A stretch of 64,000 nt of DNA, taken from the NCBI RefSeq assembly GCF_032854445.1, contig NC_088307.1, positions 9,438,017 through 9,502,016 on the forward strand, in the 5' to 3' direction. The notes below the pieces were generated by a model, which saw only the letters and a program-made list of their open reading frames with translations, had not been told where the DNA came from and did not search any database. Of this stretch, positions 36,801 through 49,298 are shown piece after piece (positions within the stretch are counted from its first letter, which is position 1; each line of letters opens with the position of its first letter). Origin of the DNA: Liolophura sinensis (Eukaryota > Mollusca > Polyplacophora > Chitonida > Chitonidae). A program made the translations under genes and the position numbers.

Positions 36801-39800
36801 TAAAGATGTTTTTGAGGTTTTACCCGGAAGGGACGATGATGTCCTACTGGAAAGTTTCAGAAGTAATATTCCATAACATTTATTTGGTTGTAAAACTGTC
36901 GCTTGGTTTGGGGAAAATTTTACGTCATTACCAAATATTTGTATAAACAGGAAACTCACTCAGAGCCATCAGTGCAAACGCTCCAACAATCATGATGATC
37001 GTCTGAACAAAGTCTGTCCAGATCACTGCTGTGAGACCACCTGCAACAACAACGCACAAAACAATTAGGTTGCCATGGAAACAAGTACGTGTTCATGTAT
37101 GGCAGCTGTGTATAATTACACTGTGAGTACTTAGGATTTTTCCCTGAACCACAGCCTACTTTGACAACTATCTTCATTGACGTCCCCATACCAGGCTACT
37201 TAATTTCTGGACTGAGGAAAACTGTAGTTTAAAGCCACTATAGGAAAACTGTAGTTCAAAGCCACTATAGGAAAACTGTAGTTTAAAGCCACTATTGGAA
37301 AACTGTAGTTTAAAGCCACTTTCACTGTCCTCCAGAAGAAAGCTGAGAAGATTTTTTTGTACTTTTGTACGTTAGCCCACATCCTAATCTCCATATTAAG
37401 AAATAAAAATTAATCGTTTTCATGTATCATTTAGGAGTTTTTCAGTAAAATACACTTCCATGTAGATTGAATAATTCTGTCAACACACAACTGTAAATTC
37501 AGCTCACTCACATTATTATGCACATTGTGACCATTTCAATGGGAGACTTGATGATGCACTACACAGATAGTGATTTTATAGTTTTGTACATTCTTGATTC
37601 AGGCGGGAAGAAGTTTTACCAGTTCCCCATGGTAACAGTCTCACAGTAAAGCTATAATCTATTCAGTTTTATAACTCGTTCTCAAACATACCTCAGCTCT
37701 TGTGGTAGAGACACAAATTTAACTAAATATATCACTGAAGTCGTTCTGCAGATGGACGGACAAACGGACGGATTGACCAATGGAAAATGCCATAGAATAA
37801 TATAAAGACCAGTTTCAAAAGTGTATTAAAAGTTTTCAACCCCTTTTCTCGTATGGCTTTCCTACATGTTTCGGTACATTTTTTGGTCTTTCAGCACTGA
37901 ACAATTAACTTACCTGTGATAGTAAACAGAGCAGCCACTGCCAGCAGTAGGAGGATTGCGAAGTAAATGTCCCAATTCAGAGACTGCTCAATGAAAATTG
38001 CTCCTGCGTACAAGTCTGCCTGGTAAACACATAGCAGTAAATCAGACAATTTATTTACCTACAGGTGTTTTAACGCATTCCCTTGAGAGCCAAATGTAAA
38101 CCAGCATCCATATCAAGGTAACTGAGTGAGTGAGTGCTTGAGGTTTAACGTTGTGCTCAACAATTTTTCAGTCATATGACGACAAAGGAATCCTTTGGGT
38201 GTATGTTATGTGCCCCCTTGTTGCAGGACGGATTTCCAACGCTCTTTTATTTAGTGCTGCTTCACTGAGAAAACTTACCAAAGGCAAGTAAGTCGCCCCA
38301 CCCGAGCCATTTCACTGCTACGAGTCAACCAGTCATTGCATTATCCCCTTCATGCTGAACGCCAAGCGAGGAAATTACAACTTCCTCTTTTAAAGTCTTA
38401 GGTGTAACTCGAACCAGGATTGATCCTGGATCTACCGCTCCCAAAACGGACTCAAGGTAACTGACCTTCCAGGCTTACAGCCTCAGCCAACTCCACACAA
38501 GGATTCCAGCCTGTGACCAAATGGTGTAGCTGATGACCAGCAATTTTATTCTTTCAGATTATTATTTTAGGGGTTACGTTCCATGGCATTTTTGCACAAA
38601 AGCCACGAGAATATAAATTAACACAATTTGGGAACGAATCTGACTTGAAAGTTGTGTACATATGTTTAAAGTATCATAATGCAATTCCACAATTCGCGAG
38701 ACCCTATAGAGAAGTCAATTCAGAGAATTTAATTCACACGCGATTTATTTAAATCTTACACATGGTGCAAACTGGCATTCAAACAGGATCTGAGGTTCAA
38801 CAAAGTTAACCTGCACACAAAACTTTATCAAAACTGGAAAATATTTATTTATTTATTTATTTATTTATTTATTTGATGTTCTATGTCATACTCAAGAATA
38901 TTTCATTTACACAATAGCGGTCAGCATTATGGTGGGAGGAAAGCAGGCAGTCATCCCAATAAAACCCAAATTAATAAATCTTTGCTTTTGCTCAAGTGTG
39001 GGATTAAACAGTAAGTGAACAGTACAGGAAAAAATGTTTACTGATTTACCGATATTTTGGTGAAGATGTATACGAGGAGAGCTAGCACAGCCAGGTACAT
39101 CTGTATTCTCCGTCCACCAAACCTCCGCTTCAGGTATTCCGGCATAGTGTACACCTGAACGATTAACGAGAACAGGTAAGTACATATACAGGTAAGACAG
39201 ATTAAAGTTACACATAAAAAAATGATCAACCATTTCCGTGAAGTTCGCAGGAAAATTGCCAGAGTTTAAAATCAAAAAACTGTAAATTGTATGGAAAGTG
39301 GGAAATTTCCGAGCTATGTTAATCAACATCATGGTTGTGTACTCCAAACTTCTTCGCTGTGAGCTACTGTATCTTACTGAAAGCTTAAATTGCAAAAATG
39401 CACTTTCAGAAGCACATAAACAATATAAAATAAAATGAGAGTTTTGAATGGTTTTTTTTCCATCAAACTTGACAAAATAAAAAATTCTCCAGTGGCTCTA
39501 CATTAAGGGTGGACCAATCCATCACAGCCAAGCAAAGTGTGACATTAAAATAGGTAAAATAATGGGTTTTTTCTTTTTTTTTTGTTAAGGAATAGTGCTT
39601 TGAATATTACAGTAAACCCAAAACAAAAAAGATAAAAATTCTGCAAAATGTCACCGAAATGAAAACTATAGCAGTATTCTTACAAAAAACAATCCAATAC
39701 TCTCTTTAGAAAAGGTGTTCAGAACTGAACAGCCTTACTTAATTAAGTCTTGAGATATGTGAGCATTGTGCCAGCCATACAATGAAATAGGGATGTAAAT

Positions 39801-42800
39801 GAAATAAACACGGACACTAAAACCAGAAATTCTATTAAAAATCCAATAAAAACTTTTCAGTACGGCCCTTTTTGGGGGGGCTGTGGGGTCACCACCCAGG
39901 CACATAGTTTTAATGACAGCCTCATTGCAGAGGCAGGAACATCTGGTTCTCTGGTCTAGCCACGGCAAAGGTGAAATGTCTTCACATCCTTCTCAGGTAA
40001 ATATCAATTACATAGTTTCTTGAGGGGAATTAATGCGTCATATGAAAAGGGTATGTAAAGGAAATATTACATAAGACTGTTATCATATTCAAATGTCAAA
40101 GTGTGTTGAAATACCCGAAGAGTGTACTTATATGTGCAAAGGTAACTCTGTGTACACAAAAAGGCAGGCCTCTGAATTTATTAATTTATTCAAAGCTAAT
40201 GTATCAGTTTTTTTTTCTTTTTTTGGCCTTATTCTGTTTCTTGATTATTCTTTGATTCTGTACAGGTTTTTATCAATGGAAACTTACAGTATAAACACTT
40301 TTTCAAGCTCCTTACAGTGCGAGTTTCAAACCGGCCTCAATCCATTCTCCTCACAGTGATTTTTTATGGTTGTTGTTCTGTCATTTTTATTGTTGTTGTT
40401 TCAACAGCTGGAATTGTTCCATGCTTCCACTTTTTTCATAACACAACATTTTAACATCATATTTAAGCAATGAAAACGATTCTTGTTCACCTTTACTAAT
40501 GAAAAATTTTTTCCAGAGTCTTAACAAGGCCAAATGCATGCTTTATGAAGTGAGCAAAAATTGTGTCTGGTTTAACTTCTATGACAACATACAGTGAGGA
40601 CGTATGTAAATGTGATTGAAGAATTGTTGTGACAACGTGGGGCGCTAACTCAGGAGCCTCTCACTAATACTGTTACTGAGAGTTGACATCCAGATCATGC
40701 TGGCTTACTTTCCCTTCGTACTTTTCCCTTCTGAAGGTCTGTCAGAAACCTGCGCATGGTCGTGGCTTTTCCCCGGGCTCTGGTCAGTTTTCTCCCATCA
40801 TAATGCTGGTCGCCATCATGTAAGTGAAATATCCTTGAGTACGGCGTAAAACTTCAATCCAATAACTTAATGAAATACTCACCCCAGAAGCGATATAGAC
40901 TGGCAAGAAAAGATAGCCCAGCATCAACACCACGTACATAGCCTGTCGGTAACAATGTACAGCAGATTGCAACAAAGTTTTTATTCATAAACATTTAATC
41001 CTCTAATACTCTGGTCATAAATATAAATTTTCAAATCAGTTAAGGTCTGGTAGGCAGATAAAATTTCTGTTGACTAACTTTGATTTTAATATCTTAGGTA
41101 TTAATGTTTGACATGAAGATCTGCCTTATTTCAATCATCAAGATTTATCTCCCCTTGCTGTATTTTTCATTCCAGAGGATGGAGCACGACAGTAAAATGT
41201 TTTTCATGTCTCTCAACAACCTCCATGTTAAATTGAAAGATAAATTTAAGGCCTTTGCAGACAAAAACACATGCATGCAATTTTATACCATACAAATTTT
41301 GATTTAACTAAATGACATTTAACAATGTAATAAAAAAATGTTTCAAGCCACCGACCATTGCCACTTAAATTGGCAGCTACACCAGTGTTGAAACTTTTGG
41401 ATCTTAAAAACAGGGTTTAATTATAAAGGATCTTTGTTGCTTTTCAAAATAAAGACTAAACTTACGTTCAATTCGTAGTTGCCCACGGCGATTCCCGACG
41501 CAGCTCCTGAGCCGGCCAATCCCACAAAGTGAAGACTTCCGATATTACTGGCGAAGAGCGACGCACCAACCTTGTGTGAAAAAGATAATGATACAATAAT
41601 TAAGAATTCTTAAGGTCTATTTACAAGCACTGTATATTCAACAGTTATAAATTACTTATTTCTGATAGTTAATTAGTTTCTTTAATTAAGTCCCTCTGTC
41701 TCTCATCCAATATTTTAACATGGAAGAATGACTAAGCAAAGGGTTGGAGTATCAGACAACTCAAATCTGGATGATCACTTTTCTATACATTCTTGATGTG
41801 TTCTCGCAAAACCTCTTGTAAATTAATAAATTGTTTGATTCGGTCCACTTGGCAGACTCAATGATAAAGCCTACGTGCCAAAAGCATTTTTTCAATTATT
41901 TTCCTACACAATTTTTTTTCACTGCATTTTTTCCCGGACCACAAAGGAAAGGGAGATCACTGTCACCACTACTGGAGACGCATGACGAAACTGGTATCCT
42001 ATGGGAGATACATGTACCACAAAACACATGAGAGACTGGGCTACTGAATTCTTAAAGGATGAAATTGAAATTCAACCGGTATACTTAGGACATAATGGCT
42101 TTTGAGTGTGTAAATTTTTAGAAGCTGATGTAAGACGGTTTCAGAGATATTGAGTGTCAAAGTACGGCCCATTTTTTTATGCACACCTGATATATGCTTC
42201 GAGTTTAACTTCGTACTCAACAATTTCTCAGTCATACAATGACGAGAAATCCATTAGTAGTGTGTACATATATTGTGTCTTCTTGTGGCACGGCAAGTCC
42301 ATGCTGGCAAAGTGCTGCTACCACTGAAGCATCATACCGAAGACACCAGATATGACACCGGGCCCACCAGTCCTGTTTCCTTGCTCTAACCTTTCGCTGC
42401 TGAGTGCAAAGGGAGGCAGCAGCTGGTACCATTATTGAAGTCTTTGGTATGACCCAGCCTGGATTTGAGGCCGAGGTCTCCCAACTTCGAGTGAGTGCTT
42501 GGGGTTTAATGTCGTACTCAACAATTTTTCAGTCATGACGACGAAGGAATCCTTAGTGTGCATGTAATGTGCCTCCTATTTGCAGGACAGATTTCCACTG
42601 CTCTTTTATCTAGTGCTGCTTCACTAGCGCCTTACTGAAGGCAAGTAAGGCCCCCCGCCTGTGCCATTATACTGATACAGGTAAACCAGTCGTTGCACTA
42701 TCCCCTGAACGCCAAGCACCTTTTTTTAAAGTCTTAGGTGTGACTCGACCTAGGACTGACCCTGGATCTACCGCTCCCGATACACCAGAGACAAACCTGG

Positions 42801-45800
42801 TGTATTAACCAGTTTTATCTTCAAACTTCATTTATTTAATCACATCTGTCATGAAGGTCCCTTATTCAAACCTTATCAGTGTGTCTAAAAACGATACTCT
42901 AAACATTTATAATTAGTATCTGTTCCATTTATTAAACTATTTTGTTGGTCTGGTCAAATCAATATTATCAGCTTTCTGCTAAAATATCAAGGTCAATTTT
43001 AACCAGAAATATGGACTGCAAATGCATGACTGTCGGGCCCTGTATGATGAATATGGATTGCGATAAGTCTTTTCATGGTTCATTTCAGATATCTTTCTGA
43101 AGACAACAGTACGCTTGTTGCCAGTTTACGAACTATAAATAAACAGTCATGCTGTCTGTCAACATATACTGACATGAAATAATCCTCTCCCTGGTAAAAA
43201 AGCTAACTGTAAAAAAATACACGCATGCATTGCTCAATGTTTTCTACTCCAAAACCAATGTAACTTACCGGGATCCAGTGCATGTTTTCTTCCGGCCAAG
43301 AAGTACCCGCCAGCACTTCCACGATTCTGTCGGGATGTCTACAGAAAAAATTAAATAAAAAAAACAATGGATAATTTAAATCTCAAGAATTTATGGACAA
43401 GGCAAAAATTCTGCAATTTGGGCTGTCACTATTACATGTAGCAGTACAAACGCAATATCAGTGATATAATACACAAGCATGCTCTAGAACATGAACACTA
43501 GAACATATCGTAAACACTAGAACATATCAAACACTTGAAGATAATGTAACACCTAAACATGTAACACTTGAACATACTGTAACATCTAAACATATAACAC
43601 CTAAAAATACCGTAACACCTAAACATGTAACACTTAAACATATTGTAACACCTAAACATATAACACTTGAACATATTGTAACACCTAAACATATAACACC
43701 TAAACATATTGTAACACCTAAACATATAACACTTGAACATATTGTAACATCTAAACACATCATAACACCTAAAAATACCATAACACCTAAACATATAACA
43801 CTTGAACATATTGTAACACCTAAACATATAACACTTGAACATACTGTAACATCTAAACATAACACTTGAAACATATTGTAACACCTAAACATATAACACC
43901 TAAACATATTGTAACACCTAAACATATAACACTTTCATTAGACATAACCTTTCTGCTAAAAGAATTCAATCGAATGAGCATGAATTGTCCTGAAAGGTTT
44001 AGCAAACAGATGTGGCAAACTTAAGTTAAAGTGCAAAAAACAGAAAAAAGAAGAAAAAAAAAACACAAACAGTACAGCATTATCAGTGCTGGCTGGTTAA
44101 TCAATGGATTGACGAGGTTGTTAAAGGATACATGAAACGCTTTGGTTATTTTTAACATATAACAGCACAAATTACTTTTTCAACTTTCACTTTGGGGGGT
44201 AAAAATGGCTTCAAAGTAGTTTTCTTAAGCGCCAGCGGTCGGTCTGGAAATTAAGTAGCTTGTAGCAGTGATATCAATGATGATCCCTGTTTGAAAAAAA
44301 AAAACTCTGTGGGGGACAGATTGAACAGGTCTGGGGGGAGAGTGAGTGGGGAACAGACTGACGGGTGGGTGTAGGGGCACAGAGGAGGGTGCTGAGCTGC
44401 CCACAAGAAGCCATACAATATCTGTGTTCTTGTCACTTTGCCTACACTAAAGTGACACAGCTCACCGTACTCCGGGCACTTTGGGGTGTTTTGAGCAAAG
44501 ATCAACAATGACATAATTTCTGAAAAAATTTGACCACTGACAGAAATTATGCATAATATTATATATATAGGGGAAAAAACACAAAAATTCCAGGGTATAA
44601 TTTTCTTCATTTGGAATAGAAACATAATCTTTGCTTAATAGTTCATTTTCATGTGTCCTGTAAGTTACTAAAATAATAGACGCTGAAGTATGTTCATGAA
44701 TAAACACATCTTCATGAACAACTCTGACTGGATAGGTACAGGTACAAAGACAAACCAAAAGGCTGGTCAATGGAGATGTTCATGAATGAACACATCTTCA
44801 TGAACAACCAATTACTCTGACTGGATAGGTACATGTACAAAGACAAACCAAAAGGCTGGTCAATGGAGAATGTTCATGAATGAACACATCTTCATGAACC
44901 AACCAATTACTCTGACTGGATAGGTACATGTACAAAGACAAACCAAAATGCTGGTCAATGGAGAATGTTCATGAATGAACACATCTTCATGAACAACCAA
45001 TTACTCTGACTGGATAGGTACATGTACAAAGACAAACCAAAATGCTGTCAATGGAAAATGTTCACGAATGAACACATCTTCATGAACAACAATTACTCTG
45101 ACTGGATAGGTACATGTACAAAGACAAACAAAGACAAACCAAAAGGCTGGTCAATGGAGCATCTTCATGAACAACCAATTACTCTGACTGGATAGGTACA
45201 GGTACAAAGACAAACCAAAAGGCTGGTCAATGGAAAATGTTCACGAATGAACACATCTTCATGAACAACCAATTACTCTGACTGGATAGGTACATGTACA
45301 AAGACAAACCAAAATGCTGGTCAATGGAGAATGTTCATGAATGAACACATCTTCATGAACAACCAATTACTCTGACTGGATAGGTACATGTACAAAGACA
45401 AACCAAAATGCTGGTCAATGGAGAATGTTCATGAATGAACACATCTTCATGAACAACCAATTACTCTGACTGGATAGGTACAGGTTCAAAGACAAACCAA
45501 AATGCTAGTCAATGGAGAATGTTCATGAATGAACACATCTTCATGAACAACCAATTACTCTGACTGGATAGGTACATATACAAAGACAAACCAAAATGCT
45601 AGTCAATGGAGAATGTTCATGAATGAACACATCTTCATGAACAACCAATTACTCTGACTGGATAGGTACATGTGCAAAGACAAACCAAATGGTGGTCAAT
45701 GGAGAATGTTCATGAATGAACACATCTTCATGAATAACCAATTACTCTGACTGGATAGGTACATGTACAAAGACAAACCAAAATGCTGGTCAATGGAGCA

Positions 45801-48800
45801 TCTTCATGAAACAACCAATTACTCTGACTGGATAGGTACAGGTACAAAGACAAACCAAAAGGCTGGTCAATGGAAAATGTTCACGAATGAACACATCTTC
45901 ATGAACAACCAATTACTCTGACTGGATAGGTACATGTACAAAGACAAACCAAAATGCTGGTCAATGGAGAATGTTCATGAATGAACACATCTTCATGAAC
46001 AACCAATTACTCTGACTGGATAGGTACATGTACAAAGACAAACCAAAATGCTGGTCAATGGAGAATGTTCATGAATGAACACATCTTCATGAACAACCAA
46101 TTACTCTGACTGGATAGGTACAGGTTCAAAGACAAACCAAAATGCTAGTCAATGGAGAATGTTCATGAATGAACACATCTTCATGAACAACCAATTACTC
46201 TGACTGGATAGGTACATATACAAAGACAAACCAAAATGCTAGTCAATGGAGAATGTTCATGAATGAACACATCTTCATGAACAACCAATTACTCTGACTG
46301 GATAGGTACATGTGCAAAGACAAACCAAAATGGTGGTCAATGGAGAATGTTCATGAATGAACACATCTTCATGAATAACCAATTACTCTGACTGGATAGG
46401 TACATGTACAAAGACAAACCAAAATGCTGGTCAATGGAGCATCTTCATGAACAACCAATTAATCTGACTGGATAGGTACAGGTTCAAAGACAAACCAAAA
46501 TGCTAGTCAATGGAGAATGTTCATGAATGAACACATCTTCATGAACAACCAATTACTCTGACTGGATAGGTACATGTACAAAGACAAACCAAAAGGCTGG
46601 TCAATGGAGAATGTTCATGAATGAACACATCTTCATGAACAACCAATTACTCTGACTGGATAGGTACATGTACAAAGACAAACCAAAATGGTGGTCAATG
46701 GAGCATCTTCATGAACAACCAATTACTCTGACTGGATAGGTACAGGTTCAAAGACAAACCAAAATGCTAGTCAATGGAGAATGTTCATGAATGAACACAT
46801 CTTCATGAAGAACCAATTACTCTGACTGGATAGGTACATGTACAAAGACAAACCAAAAGGCTGGTCAATGGAGAATGTTCATGAATGAACACATCTTCAT
46901 GAACAACCAATTACTCTGACTGGATAGGTACAGGTACAAAGACAAACCAAAAGGCTGGTCAATGGAGAATGTTCATGAATGAACACATCTTCATGAACAA
47001 CCAATTACTCTGACTGGATAGGTACATGTACAAAGACAAACCAAAAGGCTGGTCAATGGAGAATGTCCATGAATGAACACATCTTCATGAACAACCAATT
47101 ACTCTGACTGGATAGGTACAAGTACAAAGACAAACCAAAAGGCTGGTCAATGGAAAATGTTCATGAATGAACACATCTTCATGAACAACCAATTACTCTG
47201 ACTGGATAGGTACATGTACAAAGACAAACCAAAATGCTGGTCAATGGAGAATGTTCACGAATGAACACATCTTCATGAACAACCAATTACTCTGACTGGA
47301 TAGGTACAGGTACAAAGACAAACCAAAAGGCTGGTCAATGGAGAATGTTCATGAATGAACACATCTTCATGAATAACCAATTACTCTGACTGGATAGGTA
47401 CAGGTACAAAGACAAACCAAAAGGCTGGTCAATGGAGAATGTTCATGAATGAACACATCTTCATGAACAACCAATTACTCTGACTGGATAGGTACATGTG
47501 CAAAGACAAACCAAATGGTGGTCAATGGAGAATGTTCATGAATGAACACATCTTCATGAATAACCAATTACTCTGACTGGATAGGTACATGTACAAAGAC
47601 AAACCAAAATGCTGGTCAATGGAGCATCTTCATGAACAACCAATTAATCTGACTGGATAGGTACAGGTTCAAAGACAAACCAAAATGCTAGTCAATGGAG
47701 AATGTTCATGAATGAACACATCTTCATGAACAACCAATTACTCTGACTGGATAGGTACAAGTACAAAGACAAACCAAAAGGCTGGTCAATGGAGAATGTT
47801 CATGAATGAACACATCTTCATGAACAACCAATTACTCTGACTGGATAGGTACATGTACAAAGACAAACCAAAATGCTGGTCAATGGAGCATCTTCATGAA
47901 CAACCAATTACTCTGACTGGATAGGTACAGGTACAAAGACAAACCAAAAGGCTGGTCAATGGAGAATGTTCATGAATGAACACATCTTCATGAACAACCA
48001 ATTACTCTGACTGGATAGGTACATGTACAAAGACAAACCAAAAGGCTGGTCAATGGAGAATGTCCATGAATGAACACATCTTCATGAACAACCAATTACT
48101 CTGACTGGATAGGTACAAGTACAAAGACAAACCAAAAGGCTGGTCAATGGAAAATGTTCATGAATGAACACATCTTCATGAACAACCAATTACTCTGACT
48201 GGATAGGTACATGTACAAAGACAAACCAAAATGCTGGTCAATGGAGAATGTTCATGAATGAACACATCTTCATGAACAACCAATTACTCTGACTGGATAG
48301 GTACAAGTACAAAGACAAACCAAAAGGCTGGTCAATGGAAAATGTTCATGAATGAACACATCTTCATGAACAACCAATTACTCTGACTGGATAGGTACAG
48401 GTACAAAGACAAACCAAAAGGCTGGTCAATGGAGAATGTTCATGAATGAACACATCTTCATGAATAACCAATTACTCTGACTGGATAGGTACATGTACAA
48501 AGACAAACCAAAAGGCTGGTCAATGGAGAATGTTCATGAATGAACACATCTTCATGAACAACCAATTACTCTGACTGGATAGGTACATGTACAAAGACAA
48601 ACCAAAATGCTGGTCAATGGGGCATCTTCATGAATGTATTTACATGTATGTTCATGAATAATTATACAAAGTGTATAAGTACCTTAAGAGGGTCATGAAA
48701 ACAGTCACGCCAGTAATATACAAGCACCTCATGGGATAAAGGCAAATCCAAAATCAAACAATGAACTCTGAATGATCTATACTGATGCTAAAAATTCATG

Positions 48801-49259
48801 GCCATTTTAGATCAACTGGCCTGGCTGGTTCTGTTCACGAGGCCTAGGCACTAGAAAATTTCACCCATAAAATCAGCGAAGTTCATGGATCCAAGCCATT
48901 CTGAGGAAAGTTCATGGATCCAAGCCATTCTGAGGAAAGTTCATGGATCCAAGCCATTCTGAGGAAAGTTCATGGATCCAAGCCATTCTGAGGAAAGTTC
49001 ATGGATCCAAGCCATTCTGAGGAAAGTTCATGGATCCAAGCCATTCTGAGGAAAGTTCATGGATCCAAGCCATTCTGAGGGATGCAGACTCATATATGTA
49101 TGTGTTTATAAAACGTACATGTATGCCGTTACATGTAGAAAAATATAAGCAGAAATTTTTATTTCTTTAGGTTGTACATTTACAAAATAAAATACTTGTA
49201 TCAACATATGTTTTCTTTTTAAGGAACCTGGTGGTCTTACAACGAATCCAACATGATGA

Positions 49260-49298
<39 letters not shown>

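Noticed and set aside
43498-43925. Repeat proteins of the [10 protein letters not shown] type
   Set aside because: By-product of the 15-18-bp AT-rich minisatellite.
44691-48635. CRISPR array
   Set aside because: The units are contiguous 94-bp repeats without unique spacers, in a eukaryotic intron.
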